From Corticium candelabrum (lineage: Eukaryota; Porifera; Homoscleromorpha; Homosclerophorida; Plakinidae), in NCBI RefSeq assembly GCF_963422355.1, contig NC_085090.1:4396512-4460511 (forward strand): a DNA stretch of 64,000 nucleotides. The letters are read 5' to 3'. This document shows positions 12,311 to 22,671 of this stretch, one piece after another (within the stretch, counting starts at the first letter, position 1; each line of letters opens with the position of its first letter). A program made the translations under genes and the position numbers. The notes below the pieces were generated by a model. The model saw nothing but the letters and a program-made list of their open reading frames with translations, was not told the DNA's origin and searched no databases.

Positions 12311-12782
12311 TAAAATGTAAGACAGGTAAGACATAAAGTTTTCAACTTTAGACTTTACCTGCAGGTTTTCTACTTAAAAATGACCGTCAACGAATGTCCT
12401 CCAACATTTGGCAAAATGTCTTAGGTAACATGCTACATTTTTTAGTATCCTAGCCTAACCTATCTTTCAAATCCATTTCTCTGTTTCAAGGTCTCAAACA
12501 CATTTAGAAAAGAATATCTCTCATGTCTACTATAAAAGATACTGATCTATCAAAAATGAACTCTTACTTACTTGTAATGTTGAACATGTTACGAGATTTG
12601 AATTCATGCCACTCAACAATGTGGTTTATCTAGTCAACTGAAGGACCTTCGCATAAAAGTTTATAGTGTTAACAATTTGTAAAAGTCCATAGTTTAATTA
12701 ATAAACCGTGTGTTCAATGTGTTCTTGTAACTATAATTTCTGAGTAATCTGATGCTTTCATTGGCGATGTTTCATATACGTA

Positions 12783-14105
12783 AAGTCCGCGTCATAACTC
12801 TTGACACATTTACGCTTGGAAACGTGGCGATGAGTAACGTGAGCAGAAGCGCATCCGTATTCGCGTTAGTACGTTCTCTAGCTAGAAGAGAAGTATTGTT
12901 TATGCTCGTAGGTTTGCTAAACTTTTGGAAACACGTAAGTGCGCATCAGTAGCTTGTGTTATCCTTTCATTATCTGATAGCATTCCCCGCTATCTACTCA
13001 AAGGCGCATTCGGCTCGAAAAGCGTTCGACGTATGGCGACAGATCACATAGCGTGAGCAACTGCCACTCCGCCTGCATTGCGTCTTCAAGTTTGTACACG
13101 TTTTGAGGCTTACGAAGCTCAACACGTCGCTTAATGATCGCTCAGAGGTTTTGTATTGACGCAAGATCTGGTGAGTTAGAGGGCCAATCGAGAACCGTGA
13201 CCCCATTGTCTTGCAGCCATCGCTGATTTTGACGAGTTGTGTGCGTAGGAACATTGTCAAGTTGAAGGCGCCATTCGTCTGGGTAAAATGTATCAGCCGA
13301 TTCAAGAAGACACTGTGCCAGAATGTCGATATAAATGGCGGCTGTCATGTTTGTCTTGAACGTTTTCAAAACAGTTGTTCCGCGCGAGCCTATCCTACCC
13401 CTTGCGTGGATTTTGAGGCCATGACGAGGAAGCGGATTGACTGGTTCAACAGCTGCTGGAATCCAAACATGGACGTTATTGCGGTACAGCTGAAAAGTGG
13501 TCTCATCTGGGAAAATTGTTTTGCTCCAGTCATCAGCTGCATGGTCAGAGCACCAGTCTACACGTCTCTTTTTTGAGCGGAATTTATCTCAGTAAAGTGT
13601 ACCGAGAGCCTGCATCATGAATTTTTCTTCTGTTGGTGGAAGTACTGACGTCAACTCCTTTCTGCGCTGCCAGTTGATAGCAGGGATTTTTGCTGACTTT
13701 GTTGTTCCATGTTGTGTCATGTTGATTAATGCTGTTCGCTGGTTTTCTGCTAGTTTTCTTGGTCTTCCACTGGAAGCTTTGCGTTCTATTTCTTCTCCAG
13801 TGTTCAATCTCTTGAGGCTTCGGTACACAATACAGCGAGAAACAGTTAGAAGTTGATAGATCTTTGATGGCTTCTTGGTACTGGAGCGGTGTAATAACAA
13901 TATCGCGGCGTTGTCTTTCACGACTCATTTTAGCAATGAAAAAGGTTTCTATAGACGGGTGCGCAGACTATGGAATAGCTTTTGTGACTACTTTAGCTGT
14001 TTGAGAAAAATTTGGCGCGGGTTTCTTAGTAAATAGCAAATCAAGAAAACCTTCTATAAATAGTACAAGTAAACTTGAAATGTGTCAATTGTTTGACGCG
14101 GACTG
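12783..14105 (-). mobile_element. Tc1-like DNA transposon with complete ends, inactive
   Basis: Terminal inverted repeats of about 28 bp lie at 12783-12811 and 14078-14105. Read inward they are AAGTCCGCGTCA...TTGACACATTT and CAGTCCGCGTCA...TTGACACATTT. A TA dinucleotide flanks each end (12781-12782 and 14106-14107), the target duplication typical of Tc1/mariner. Total length 1,323 bp is normal for the family. The transposase gene on the minus strand is disrupted. Confidence 0.9.
12998..13921 (-). pseudogene. Tc1-family transposase, disabled
   Basis: One minus-strand frame of about 307 codons can be read from 13921 to the TGA at 12998-13000. It is cut by two TGA codons, at about 13586-13588 and 13139-13141; the second falls where the conserved Trp of the ENLW motif belongs. 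The N-terminus has a paired-type HTH with SGRPRKL. The catalytic core shows the first Asp in IFPDETTF, the second in LDNVPTH, and 34 residues later IQNL in place of the usual IENL, so the catalytic Glu is replaced by Gln. The spacing marks a DD34E enzyme. An overlapping frame starting MSRERQRR at 13928 suggests a further frameshift at the extreme N-terminus. Confidence 0.85.
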
Positions 14106-14409
14106 TATATGTTGTTTACAATATTTGTGCATCACGCCAAGTTCACGGTAAGACGCTGGCAGAGATTCACAAATTATTGCGTCTGACTAGCGTTCATCGC
14201 ACAAAGAGTAATTTGACAGTGGTGTGGCGCTGCAAAGTAGCCATGTGTGTACTCGCAACACATATGGACTACAACGTTTTGCTTTTGTTGTTGTTGCGCC
14301 ATTGTTTCAAGCTTTTTCTTTCACAGTAAGTCCTTGTAGTCCTTCTACTGGACTTGCCAAAGGCAGAAAATTACCACTCACGCAGTCAGTGAAAACTTCC
14401 ATCAAAGCC
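14106..14409. other. Spacer between the Tc1-like and Gypsy elements
   Basis: No gene recognised. It belongs to the pre-insertion sequence that resumes at 18733. Confidence 0.4.
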
Positions 14410-14414
14410 ATGCG
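14410..14414. repeat. Target-site duplication ATGCG (left)
   Basis: ATGCG directly precedes the left LTR and is repeated at 18728-18732 directly after the right LTR, giving the 5-bp duplication expected of a Ty3/Gypsy integrase. Confidence 0.9.
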
Positions 14415-14518
14415 TGTAAGATAACGGTTACAGCTGTGCACTTCGTGACAGTCAGAATCGTTCTGATCTATTTCCGATTACACATACGGGATAGTGAATC
14501 TAATTACATTACATGTCA
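14415..14518 (-). repeat. 3' LTR of Gypsy element (104 bp)
   Basis: This 104-bp segment is identical by eye to 18624-18727. In the element's orientation it begins TGACATG and ends CTTACA, giving the usual TG...CA termini. Bases 14519-14533 read on the minus strand form a purine-rich CAGAGACAGATAGA stretch that could serve as polypurine tract. Confidence 0.92.
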
Positions 14519-14576
14519 TCTATCTGTCTCTGGGTGGCTTCAACTCAAAAGTGCAGTGTCAAGCAATGGTTGCTAT

Positions 14577-17500
14577 TTACGTAGTGTAGTCCTCCAGTAG
14601 GCGTCGTGGTGGTCTTGAGATCCTCCCCAGCCTTGTTGTTTTGACTGCAGGTTGACTTGCAGGTGCAGTTGGGGACTTGGCAGATTTTGGAGGGCTTTCT
14701 GTATTCGGAGATCTGATCTCCGTGTCTGGCAGTACGTTTGTCTCTTCAGGTTGATTTGGTGGTTGTCCTTCTGACAGGCTGGTGTTTGTTTGTTGTCCCG
14801 TCGGAGTGTACTTAGCGAACATTGTGTTGTCATCCCACACTTCTGTTGTCCTGTTTATGTGTGTTCTAGTTCTTCTCACTGTCCGTCCATTTGCTAGTCT
14901 GAGGATGTAGGATTGGGGCTCTGTGTGGTGTCCAATGACTTTTGCTGGTACCCATTTTTTTCCTCTCATTGTCCTTACGCTTTCATCAGGAAGCAGAGGT
15001 GAGTTCGTTGTGTTTGCTGTGGCTCCATAGAACGCATATTGGGATTGGTGGGCGATTAGTTTTTGTCTGGTCTTGTCTGCATCCATGTTATGTGGAACCA
15101 GAGTCTCAGTATTTATTGTTAGTTGGGTTCGGAGGTGTCTCCCCTGTAGCAGGATGGCAGGAGTAGGCAGGTCTCCTCCTATTGGTGTGTTTCTAAGGAC
15201 TCTTAGAGCGTCATTGATTGTACGGCCCTCCTCCAACATCTTGGCCATCATTTTCTTGACTGTTTGGACACCTCTTTCCGCTTGGCCATTGCTGGCTGGG
15301 TAGCCTGGACTGGATGTGGTGTGTTGAAATCCCAGCTTCCTGGAGAACTTGCGAAATTCTTCGTTGGCGTATTGTGGCCCGTTGTCCGAGAATATTGTTT
15401 CTGGTATTCCAAAATTGGCAAAATGCTTGTCTAGGATAGTTATCACATCAGCTGCTTTCGTTGACTGGAGGTGATCTATGGTCACCCATTTGCTGTAGTA
15501 ATCGATGGTAAGTAGGTAATGTTCCCCTTGTAGTTCAAACAAGTCTGTTCCCACTTTCTGGTAGGGGTAGTGTGGAACATCATGAGGTTTAGTGTCTGGC
15601 TTTGGGTTCTGGCTTCGATTTTCTTGGCATTTGCTGCAACTCGCTACCATGTCATGTATTTCATTGGTGTAGCCAGGCCAGTACACTGACGTCTTGGCCC
15701 TTTCTATACACTTCACTATTCCATAGTGTCCCTCATGTATACTGTTCATCACCGTTTTGCGCATTGTCACAGGGACGACAGCTTGGCTTCCTTTGAGGAC
15801 TATGCCGTCTTTCTCTGTTAGGTCGTGTCTCACATTCCAGTACGGTTTGATTGGACCCGGGACACTCCTCCTTGTAGGTGGCCATCCTGTGTGTATGTAA
15901 GTGATGAGTGCCTGCATTGTAGGGTCTTGTCTGGTCGCTTCCGTACATCTTTCACGTCCAAGTGGTGTGGGAATGATTTGCTCTGTGACGGAGTCGATTT
16001 GCTCTTCTGTTAGTTCATCATAGTCTGTATAGGGTGTTGTAGATGGCATTCTGCTCAGAGAATCGGCCAGGACCATTTCTTTCCCGGAATGGTGGTCTAG
16101 CGTGTAGTTGTATTTGAGACATCGTAGGCGCATTCTCTGAAGCCTAGGACTGACTTCAGCAAGGGGCTTTTTCAGTATTCCAAGTAGTGGCTTGTGGTCA
16201 GTCTCCACTATGACATCTTGTCCATACACATACTGATGGAATCTTGTTAGTCCAAACTGGATGGCAAGCATTTCCTTCTCTATTTGTGCATATTTCTGTT
16301 GTATGCTGGACATTGTTCTTGACGCGTATTCTACTGGGTGCCTCTCTTGAATAACAGCTGCTCCCAACCCATGTTGTGATGCGTCCACAGTTAGTCTCAC
16401 TGGTAATGCTGGATCAAAAAGTCGTAGTACTGGGGCCTTTGTCACTAGATCTTTCACATGCTGTAGGGTGCGGTCGTGAACGGAGTCCCACACCCATGCA
16501 GTCTCCTGCTGTGTTAGCTGTCGCAGTGGGCTGGCTGTCTCAGCCAAAGTAGGACAAAATTTCGACAAATATGTAACCAGGCCCAGGAGTCTTGAAACAT
16601 CTGTCTTGGACTGTGGCTTTGGGAATTGCTCAATGGCCTCGACTTTTTCTGGGTCAGGTTTTATCCCTTCTGATGTAAGCACATGTCCCAGATACTTTAA
16701 TTCAGTCTTTCTGAACTGGCATTTGGATCGGTTGAGTCTAAGGTTCAGCTCCCTACACCTTTCGAGGACCATCTGAAGGCGTTTGTCGTGCTCCTCTACG
16801 CTACAGCCTGATACAAGGATGTCATCCACATAGGTGTGTACCCCAGGTATGTCTGCAAAGGATTCTGTCACTATTCTGTGAAACACTTCTAGGGCAGAGC
16901 TGATTCCGAAAGGTAGTCGGCAATACCGGTAGCGCCCAAAAGGAGTTGCCACTGTTGTCAAGTAGCTACTTTCCTTGTCTAGGGCAATCTGTAGAAAACC
17001 AGATGTAGCATCTAGGGTTGAGAAATATTGTGAGCCTGCCAACGTGCCGAATATCTCTTCGGGTGTTTTCAATTGATAGTGCTCCCTTTGTATAGCCTTG
17101 TTCAACGCTCCTGGATCAATGCATATCCTTAGTTTGTCTTTACCTGGCTTTGTTACAAGGACTATGGGACTGACCCAATTAGTAGCCTCTGTTACTTTGG
17201 CTATGATGCCTTGTTTCTCCATTTCATCCAGTTGTGACTTCAGTTCCTGTCTGTACCTAAATGGAACTCTTCTAGCTGGTTGGATGACTGGTTGTGCATT
17301 TGTCTTTAGTTTGATGCTGTACTCTCCTGGTAGTCGTCCCAGTCCTTTAAAGACATCTTTGAACTCTGATATAGCTGTGGGTGTGTCCCCTGTTGCATCC
17401 ACTGCTAGGGTCTGTTGTATTAGTCCCAAGTCAGTGATGGAAGGCAATCCTATGAGCGTCTCCACGTTCTCTCGTACTATGATGAATTCCATCCTGCGGG

Positions 17501-18593
17501 TGACTCCTTGAAATGTTGCCTCCATGGTTGTTTTCCCACAGACATCTAATTTTGTTCCTCCGTATGCTGTTAGCTGAACTTCTGTTGGCGTGGGAGGGCT
17601 AGCACAGAGGACGCGGTAAGCAGTGAATGGCAGTATGTTGCACGTTGCACCTGTGTCGATTTTGGCTTTCAAACCTCTCCCTCCTATGTCCAGTATTATG
17701 TTCCAGACTTTAGCCTTTGTTTTACTGGTTTGTGTCGTGGTACCGGTGCAGTAAGCGAAATGGTCTCTCTCCTCGTTCTCTGGTGTGTCTGGTGTGGCTC
17801 GTTGTGGCGATATCGCATTGGCCGTCTCCTTTGTTGTTTGTCGTCGGGCTAGTCTGTCCTTTTCTGCCTTTTTGCATGCTTCCGCCGTGTGATTCATAAT
17901 GCCGCAATATTTGCATTGTTTTCCCCATGCTGGGCAGTTTTTTGGTTTGTGGTTTGTCGCGCAGTAGTGGCAAGGGCGCTGCTTCATGGCTTTCACCATG
18001 TGTACCGCCGCCGCGTCGGTGACGCATTCTTTCAAGGCTGTGGCGGTTGATGTCATACTGGCAATGTAACGGGTTGTCGCTTCCATTGACCTGCACATGT
18101 CTACAGCTTTGGTTAGGGTTAGGTCAGATTCTGCCAACAGTTTCTCGCGGACGTTGTCTGCGGTGATATTGATTACAATCTGGTCCCGGATGATCTTCGT
18201 TTTCTCCTCTTGGTGATATCCGCAGGTTTCCACCAGGCGCAGCAAATCTGTGTAGAAGCTGTCGAAGGGCTCATTCGGTTGTTGTTTCCTCTGCAGGAAC
18301 AGGAATCTTTCGTAGATTTCATTACTTTTAGGCTTGAAGTAGTTGTTGAACGCTCTAATGACGCAGTCCAGTTTGTCCTCGTCGCCGTCTGCGGCCCAAG
18401 TGAATGTTCGGTAGACGGAGATGGCTTCCCCTCCCATTGCCGTGAGTAGTATTGCGACTTTCGTTTTCTCGTCTTCTTTGTCCTTCTTTGTTGCTGTCAT
18501 GTAGAATGTAAAATGGTCCCGCCACTGTGGCCATTCTTTGGCTGCTTCCAGTGTGGTTGTGAATGCTTGAGGCGGTTTCAGTCCTTCTGCCAT
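14577..18593 (-). CDS. Gag-Pol polyprotein of Gypsy retrotransposon
   Basis: The open frame extends back to 18650, but its first Met lies inside the 5' LTR. The Met at 18593 (beginning MAEGLKPPQ) is the likelier start, giving about 1,338 residues. Numbered from the upstream Met, it shows two zinc knuckles (Cys227-Cys239 with CX2CX3HX4C spacing, Cys246-Cys259 with the standard CX2CX4HX4C), retropepsin IDTGAT near 332, and reverse transcriptase with LDATSGF near 547 and YVDD at 607-610. RNase H follows with VDASQHG near 755 and ETDHKP near 818. Integrase has the H-H-C-C zinc site (972, 976, 1005, 1008) and the triad in GTDLFEL, FSDNGPQY and GQAERGV. No catalytic residue is missing. It would package, copy and integrate its own RNA. 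Confidence 0.95.
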   Translation of the reverse strand: MAEGLKPPQAFTTTLEAAKEWPQWRDHFTFYMTATKKDKEDEKTKVAILLTAMGGEAISVYRTFTWAADGDEDKLDCVIRAFNNYFKPKSNEIYERFLFLQRKQQPNEPFDSFYTDLLRLVETCGYHQEEKTKIIRDQIVINITADNVREKLLAESDLTLTKAVDMCRSMEATTRYIASMTSTATALKECVTDAAAVHMVKAMKQRPCHYCATNHKPKNCPAWGKQCKYCGIMNHTAEACKKAEKDRLARRQTTKETANAISPQRATPDTPENEERDHFAYCTGTTTQTSKTKAKVWNIILDIGGRGLKAKIDTGATCNILPFTAYRVLCASPPTPTEVQLTAYGGTKLDVCGKTTMEATFQGVTRRMEFIIVRENVETLIGLPSITDLGLIQQTLAVDATGDTPTAISEFKDVFKGLGRLPGEYSIKLKTNAQPVIQPARRVPFRYRQELKSQLDEMEKQGIIAKVTEATNWVSPIVLVTKPGKDKLRICIDPGALNKAIQREHYQLKTPEEIFGTLAGSQYFSTLDATSGFLQIALDKESSYLTTVATPFGRYRYCRLPFGISSALEVFHRIVTESFADIPGVHTYVDDILVSGCSVEEHDKRLQMVLERCRELNLRLNRSKCQFRKTELKYLGHVLTSEGIKPDPEKVEAIEQFPKPQSKTDVSRLLGLVTYLSKFCPTLAETASPLRQLTQQETAWVWDSVHDRTLQHVKDLVTKAPVLRLFDPALPVRLTVDASQHGLGAAVIQERHPVEYASRTMSSIQQKYAQIEKEMLAIQFGLTRFHQYVYGQDVIVETDHKPLLGILKKPLAEVSPRLQRMRLRCLKYNYTLDHHSGKEMVLADSLSRMPSTTPYTDYDELTEEQIDSVTEQIIPTPLGRERCTEATRQDPTMQALITYIHTGWPPTRRSVPGPIKPYWNVRHDLTEKDGIVLKGSQAVVPVTMRKTVMNSIHEGHYGIVKCIERAKTSVYWPGYTNEIHDMVASCSKCQENRSQNPKPDTKPHDVPHYPYQKVGTDLFELQGEHYLLTIDYYSKWVTIDHLQSTKAADVITILDKHFANFGIPETIFSDNGPQYANEEFRKFSRKLGFQHTTSSPGYPASNGQAERGVQTVKKMMAKMLEEGRTINDALRVLRNTPIGGDLPTPAILLQGRHLRTQLTINTETLVPHNMDADKTRQKLIAHQSQYAFYGATANTTNSPLLPDESVRTMRGKKWVPAKVIGHHTEPQSYILRLANGRTVRRTRTHINRTTEVWDDNTMFAKYTPTGQQTNTSLSEGQPPNQPEETNVLPDTEIRSPNTESPPKSAKSPTAPASQPAVKTTRLGRISRPPRRLLEDYTT

Positions 18594-18603
18594 GCTGTTG
18601 TCG

Positions 18604-18623
18604 GTTCTTTCCTCCTGACACCA
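18604..18623 (-). promoter_or_regulatory. Primer-binding site of the Gypsy element
   Basis: Read on the minus strand directly after the 5' LTR, the sequence starts TGGTGTCAGGAGG. TGG pairs with the CCA end of a tRNA, and the first nine bases fit a tRNA ending CTGACACCA, as in several tRNA-Leu-primed Gypsy elements. The identity of the tRNA is inferred. Confidence 0.7.
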
Positions 18624-18727
18624 TGTAAGATAACGGTTACAGCTGTGCACTTCGTGACAGTCAGAATCGTTCTGATCTATTTCCGATTACACATACGGGA
18701 TAGTGAATCTAATTACATTACATGTCA
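18624..18727 (-). repeat. 5' LTR of Gypsy element (104 bp)
   Basis: Identical by eye to 14415-14518 over all 104 bases. It carries the promoter for the element's minus-strand transcript. The second ATGCG target copy follows at 18728-18732. Confidence 0.92.
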
Positions 18728-18732
18728 ATGCG

Positions 18733-21700
18733 AACGAATAGAATATCCTGGATACGTTCAGTAGCTCTGACTGACATTCTATTGACAATGTGCACGTACT
18801 TTCATCGGACGTTGGGATACTTCTGGATAGGACGCTCAATTAAAAATTTTCTCTATTCAAGCGTCATGGAAGCTAGGCGAGCGTCGTGTGCGCGTCACGA
18901 ACTCCGACATGTACACAGTGTAACGTTGACGCTCGCAGGATGCTCGCGCTAGCTTCGTACTGTGAACAGTTCTTTAGGATGACGAGCAAGACTATGCCAC
19001 TTCAATTCATGCAAAACTATTTAATTGACACGAAACTTTCATACACAGTGTACCAAGGTGATCTAGTAGTCGAATATAAAAGTTTGACTTTGCCATCAAA
19101 ATAGCTGCTGATGTAGACCTCAATGGCAGAGAAATCAAGCAGTGTGTGTGTACAGTGCTGGCAACGGCAGCAGATACTCAAACCTTGGAGTCACCTCAAA
19201 CTCAGACTGCTGTGCATCACAAGCAATGGAAATAAAGTCTACCGCTTTGGATAATAAAAAATATTAATTGCAGTCTCGCGTCCTCTATACAAACTATCTG
19301 TAACACCGGCTGCTAAACCCTCCTCCCACCGATTTTTGACAGTATGGCAGCTGAGGCTACTGCCACTACAAATTTGTCTCAACTCTCAACTCTTGTTGGC
19401 AATGCCAATAAAGTAGTGGAACAGTACATAGAAATTCTTCAAACTGATTCCATTATCTTCTTCAACCGGTCCAAACTCAGTTGTAGAAAGTACAAGATTC
19501 TCTTGATCTTGACTTCCTTTCGTATTACTTTTGTTGATCTTATTTCACTATTCATAGACGTGGCTGTTGATCGGGTAGGCGGTGTGTGGGTGTGCATATG
19601 CATGGTAGTTGTTCATAATCCAAACAGTGAAAGACAAAATGGTGTAGACTTGTTTGGCTGTTCAACATGACATATGAATTTTCTTCGTCCTCTGGAAAGA
19701 TTGATTGATCTCTCAACGACACTCAGCACAATACTGCTGCAACAAATTTAGAGTTTATACTAATTGCATCTTCACAGAAACAGTATATCGCACGGAAAGT
19801 GGTAATGGCATTTTGGTTGCTTGCTTTTCCACCGAATTGACATCTTGAGCTGCACACTTTAGTCCAGCAGCGATATTATAATGTTTCATGCGCATGTGCA
19901 GAAATCAAAAGACCTGACGACTGAAACTTTTCAATAACCAAAACGTTTTTTCAGTTATCCTATTATTTTTCGAAAGCAAAATTTTAAAAAAGTTATTACT
20001 CAAAATCATTAGTAGTAGAATATAAACCAATCGACTTGCTAGGTGCTGCACAGAGCTACAACAATATGTCACGTGGCTGCCGGCACTGCAAAGTCTGGGT
20101 ATACAGGTGCTGTTGCCAGCTCTGTAGGCACAGTGAATAAACAAAGGTGTCAGACTGATGCATGCTGAGAATTCTTAACAAGTGCAATGTTGTCAGAGAA
20201 TTCTCTCTATTAATAAATCCTGACAAGTACATGTTTGCCTAAACCAATTTTCATAAGCTTGTCACAGGTACAAGTAGAAATGGAAATACACACACTCGTT
20301 AACAAATTAACGTAGACCTACAGCAAAAAGAATTGGAGTTGAAAAGAAAAGATTGGAAATGCAGTGAACTAAAACCGGAGCTACATGGGCATAAGCAATA
20401 ACCATAATCGAAACCTTACAATTCCAAGTGCCACATTCTGCATAAACTGCCCGGACCAGCTTGCACACAGCACTAACTACCGCCAAAATAAAGACTCCAT
20501 GACAACCGAGCAGAGGACATGCAACAGATCCTCAATGTCACATTATATTTGATACCTGTTCTCTACACCGCCCACACTCAACCCTCTAAAGTGTCATAGA
20601 CTGCAGCACTTCTTCCTCCATCTAGCTGCACATAACAATGAATAAGCGTCACATGGAAGTCACATGGAATTACAAAGGCGACAGAACAGAGCTAACACCC
20701 ACACCACCAACACACCATGGTCTAACCTAAACTGTTGTACAGACTGCAATATGTCAAGGAGAATACTCTACAGTGCTCTTGATTAGAGTGAACTTCTTTG
20801 TAAATTTCAAGTTTCCATTACGGCTGCATAACATAATACTAAGTATGCATCACGAAGACTTCACTGCCTAGACTAAATCCATTCTGTCTTAGATAGCTTG
20901 ACTATTTTAGTGCAGGAATAACACCATCAAGCATCGAAATAGACAATTAAATAAGTTCAACACTTATGGATACATACAGCTCTTGATAGACGAGGTGATT
21001 CTGTGACAGTCTTTCTGCATTTGATCAGTTGGGGTTGATAAATATCAATACCAGACCTAGAAACAGTAATTGGTGAAGCTTTATTGCATTTAGGTATTTC
21101 AGTACAAATTAGGATAGACAAACAAAGATGGGTGAGTTATTTTGCTCAATCAAATGTTTCCAGTCATCTAGAAATGTGCAGTATTGAATGTTATCTACTT
21201 CTGCAGTCTGGAAACCAAACGGTTTAGTAATCACAAACACCCCGCTAGCCTTGTTTCATGCTTGTATGGATTCACACATAGTTACACGATACTAATAGTG
21301 AAGGATAAAGTCTGATCACTGGTATATGGAGAAGTCACTGCCTAATAAACAATAAGTGACAATAATTGTGTACTAAGGAATGATCTCTTACACTAGATAC
21401 ATTCATGGTCATGTGAGTACAGATGCATGTCACTGATTGACCATGCAATCATGTGTCTAGCATTTCACAACCATGCATCAAAACGGACAAGAGATAACAA
21501 TAAAAAGACAGGCCAAAATAAGAAAAAAAATATCTCATGCAATTCTATACTGAATCTAGATTCCCCAAATCTGCAATTTCCTAAAATACCGAGTAATAGG
21601 TGATAAAATCACTACTACAAAAGAACGTCATCTTGGTCGTCGTTCACGCCTGACTAGAAATGCTATCTCGTATTATCACGCGTTCATTATCTCATCGAAA

Positions 21701-22125
21701 CGCCACACTATCGTTCCGCCCACACTCACGATCTCTCCCTCCTTTTGGCAACAGCTCCACGCTTCATTCCGTATGATTATCACATCAATGAGCGTCGGCG
21801 TGTGTGACTCTTTCCCATTCGCCTTGCAATGATGTCTCGCCACGCACCGACTTTAGCAGTCGCTCTACGAGGGTGTAGAGTACACGACACCAGAAGTGTT
21901 ACATAGCTGACACTAAAAGACGAACAATCACGTAAGAGTGCCCACAATGTCATCCCGGAGCTGACAAGTCACGACACCTCGATGAATGTCAGATTACTTG
22001 GCTACTAGACGTTTGAAGCGCTAATAAGGCGCAAGAACTAGGAATACAACACATGTAGCCAGATGCGACGAACAGTCGACCACAGACTACCGGAAGCTGG
22101 TCTTACGCTTAAGTACGTTTGCTTT
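18733..22125. other. No recognised gene
   Basis: Mostly AT-rich. An open plus-strand frame at 19344-19670 starts MAAEATATTNLSQLSTL and has gene-like composition for its first 35-40 codons. It could be an isolated exon, but no splice partner or family was recognised. The rest shows nothing. Confidence 0.3.
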
Positions 22126-22671
22126 CTAGCTCTCCCGCACTGAATCGAAGCAACAAACACACGACACTAACCTCAGAGCCGCGTTGTCGTTATCGTGCGC
22201 GGCCTTCGTCAATTCCGGCCGAGAAGAACGACGTAGCTGACGTTTCAGACTAAAGAAACGCGGTGTGGAGGTGGACGACGAACGAGTCGTCGACGAGTTG
22301 GAGAACAACGCAATGAGACTTGGATAGGAATTATGTAAGTGTTCGGTGCTTGGGAATGGAGCCTTGCGACCAGCCTCGGTTGAGTATTCGTGCGTTAGAG
22401 CACTATTTCTGACATTCTTGAACATGGTGGGACGAGAGAGAGTGACGTGATTGAAATGGCGAAGAGTCGGTCGGATGGTGACTGACCCGAAACCGGTTGT
22501 CGACCGGAAATAGACATCAGGTACAAGCCTTCTAAATTGATTTAAACACGTCTTGCACCTCCATTGCTGAGCTGCGCAAATGGATTTGTTCGAATCCTTT
22601 TTCTTCAGCTGTGACTTCGTCAAGAACTGCTGCAGCTTTAGTAGCAGTTGACAGATAAATAAAAATTTCAT
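22126..22671 (-). CDS. Unrecognised ORF, possible first exon
   Basis: A 181-codon minus-strand frame in a stretch somewhat richer in CpG than its surroundings. An internal Met (MFKNVRNSALTHEYS) could be the true start. Near the 3' end the sequence CTGAG followed by GTTAGT resembles a splice donor, about 22170, which would make this a 5' exon. It is rich in Ser, Thr and Arg with no recognised domain. It could also be a chance frame. Confidence 0.3.
   Translation of the reverse strand: MKFLFICQLLLKLQQFLTKSQLKKKDSNKSICAAQQWRCKTCLNQFRRLVPDVYFRSTTGFGSVTIRPTLRHFNHVTLSRPTMFKNVRNSALTHEYSTEAGRKAPFPSTEHLHNSYPSLIALFSNSSTTRSSSTSTPRFFSLKRQLRRSSRPELTKAAHDNDNAALRLVSCVCCFDSVRES

Larger units (their letters stand above)
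9370..12680. repeat. Segmental duplication, copy A (related to 34.64-38.09 kb)
   Basis: The whole interval lines up, with many substitutions and small indels, with about 34640-38085. Matching points include the 3' flank near 9390, the terminal TPR exon, the exon pair near 10.24-10.55 kb, the intergenic stretch near 11.33-11.40 kb (36.75 kb in the other copy) and the tail near 12.60-12.66 kb (38.02-38.08 kb). It lacks the MITE found in the other two copies. Confidence 0.75.
14415..18727 (-). mobile_element. Ty3/Gypsy LTR retrotransposon, apparently intact and recent
   Basis: Full-length element of about 4.3 kb with identical 104-bp LTRs, a 5-bp target duplication, a primer-binding site abutting the 5' LTR and a single uninterrupted gag-pol frame. 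The identical LTRs imply a recent insertion. The short LTRs and single fused frame recall Mag-type Gypsy elements, and no chromodomain or env frame is seen. Clade placement is inference. Confidence 0.93.

Noticed and set aside
14942..18449. Several plus-strand frames of 60-137 codons and other minus frames
   Set aside because: Shadows of the Gypsy gag-pol frame on the minus strand.
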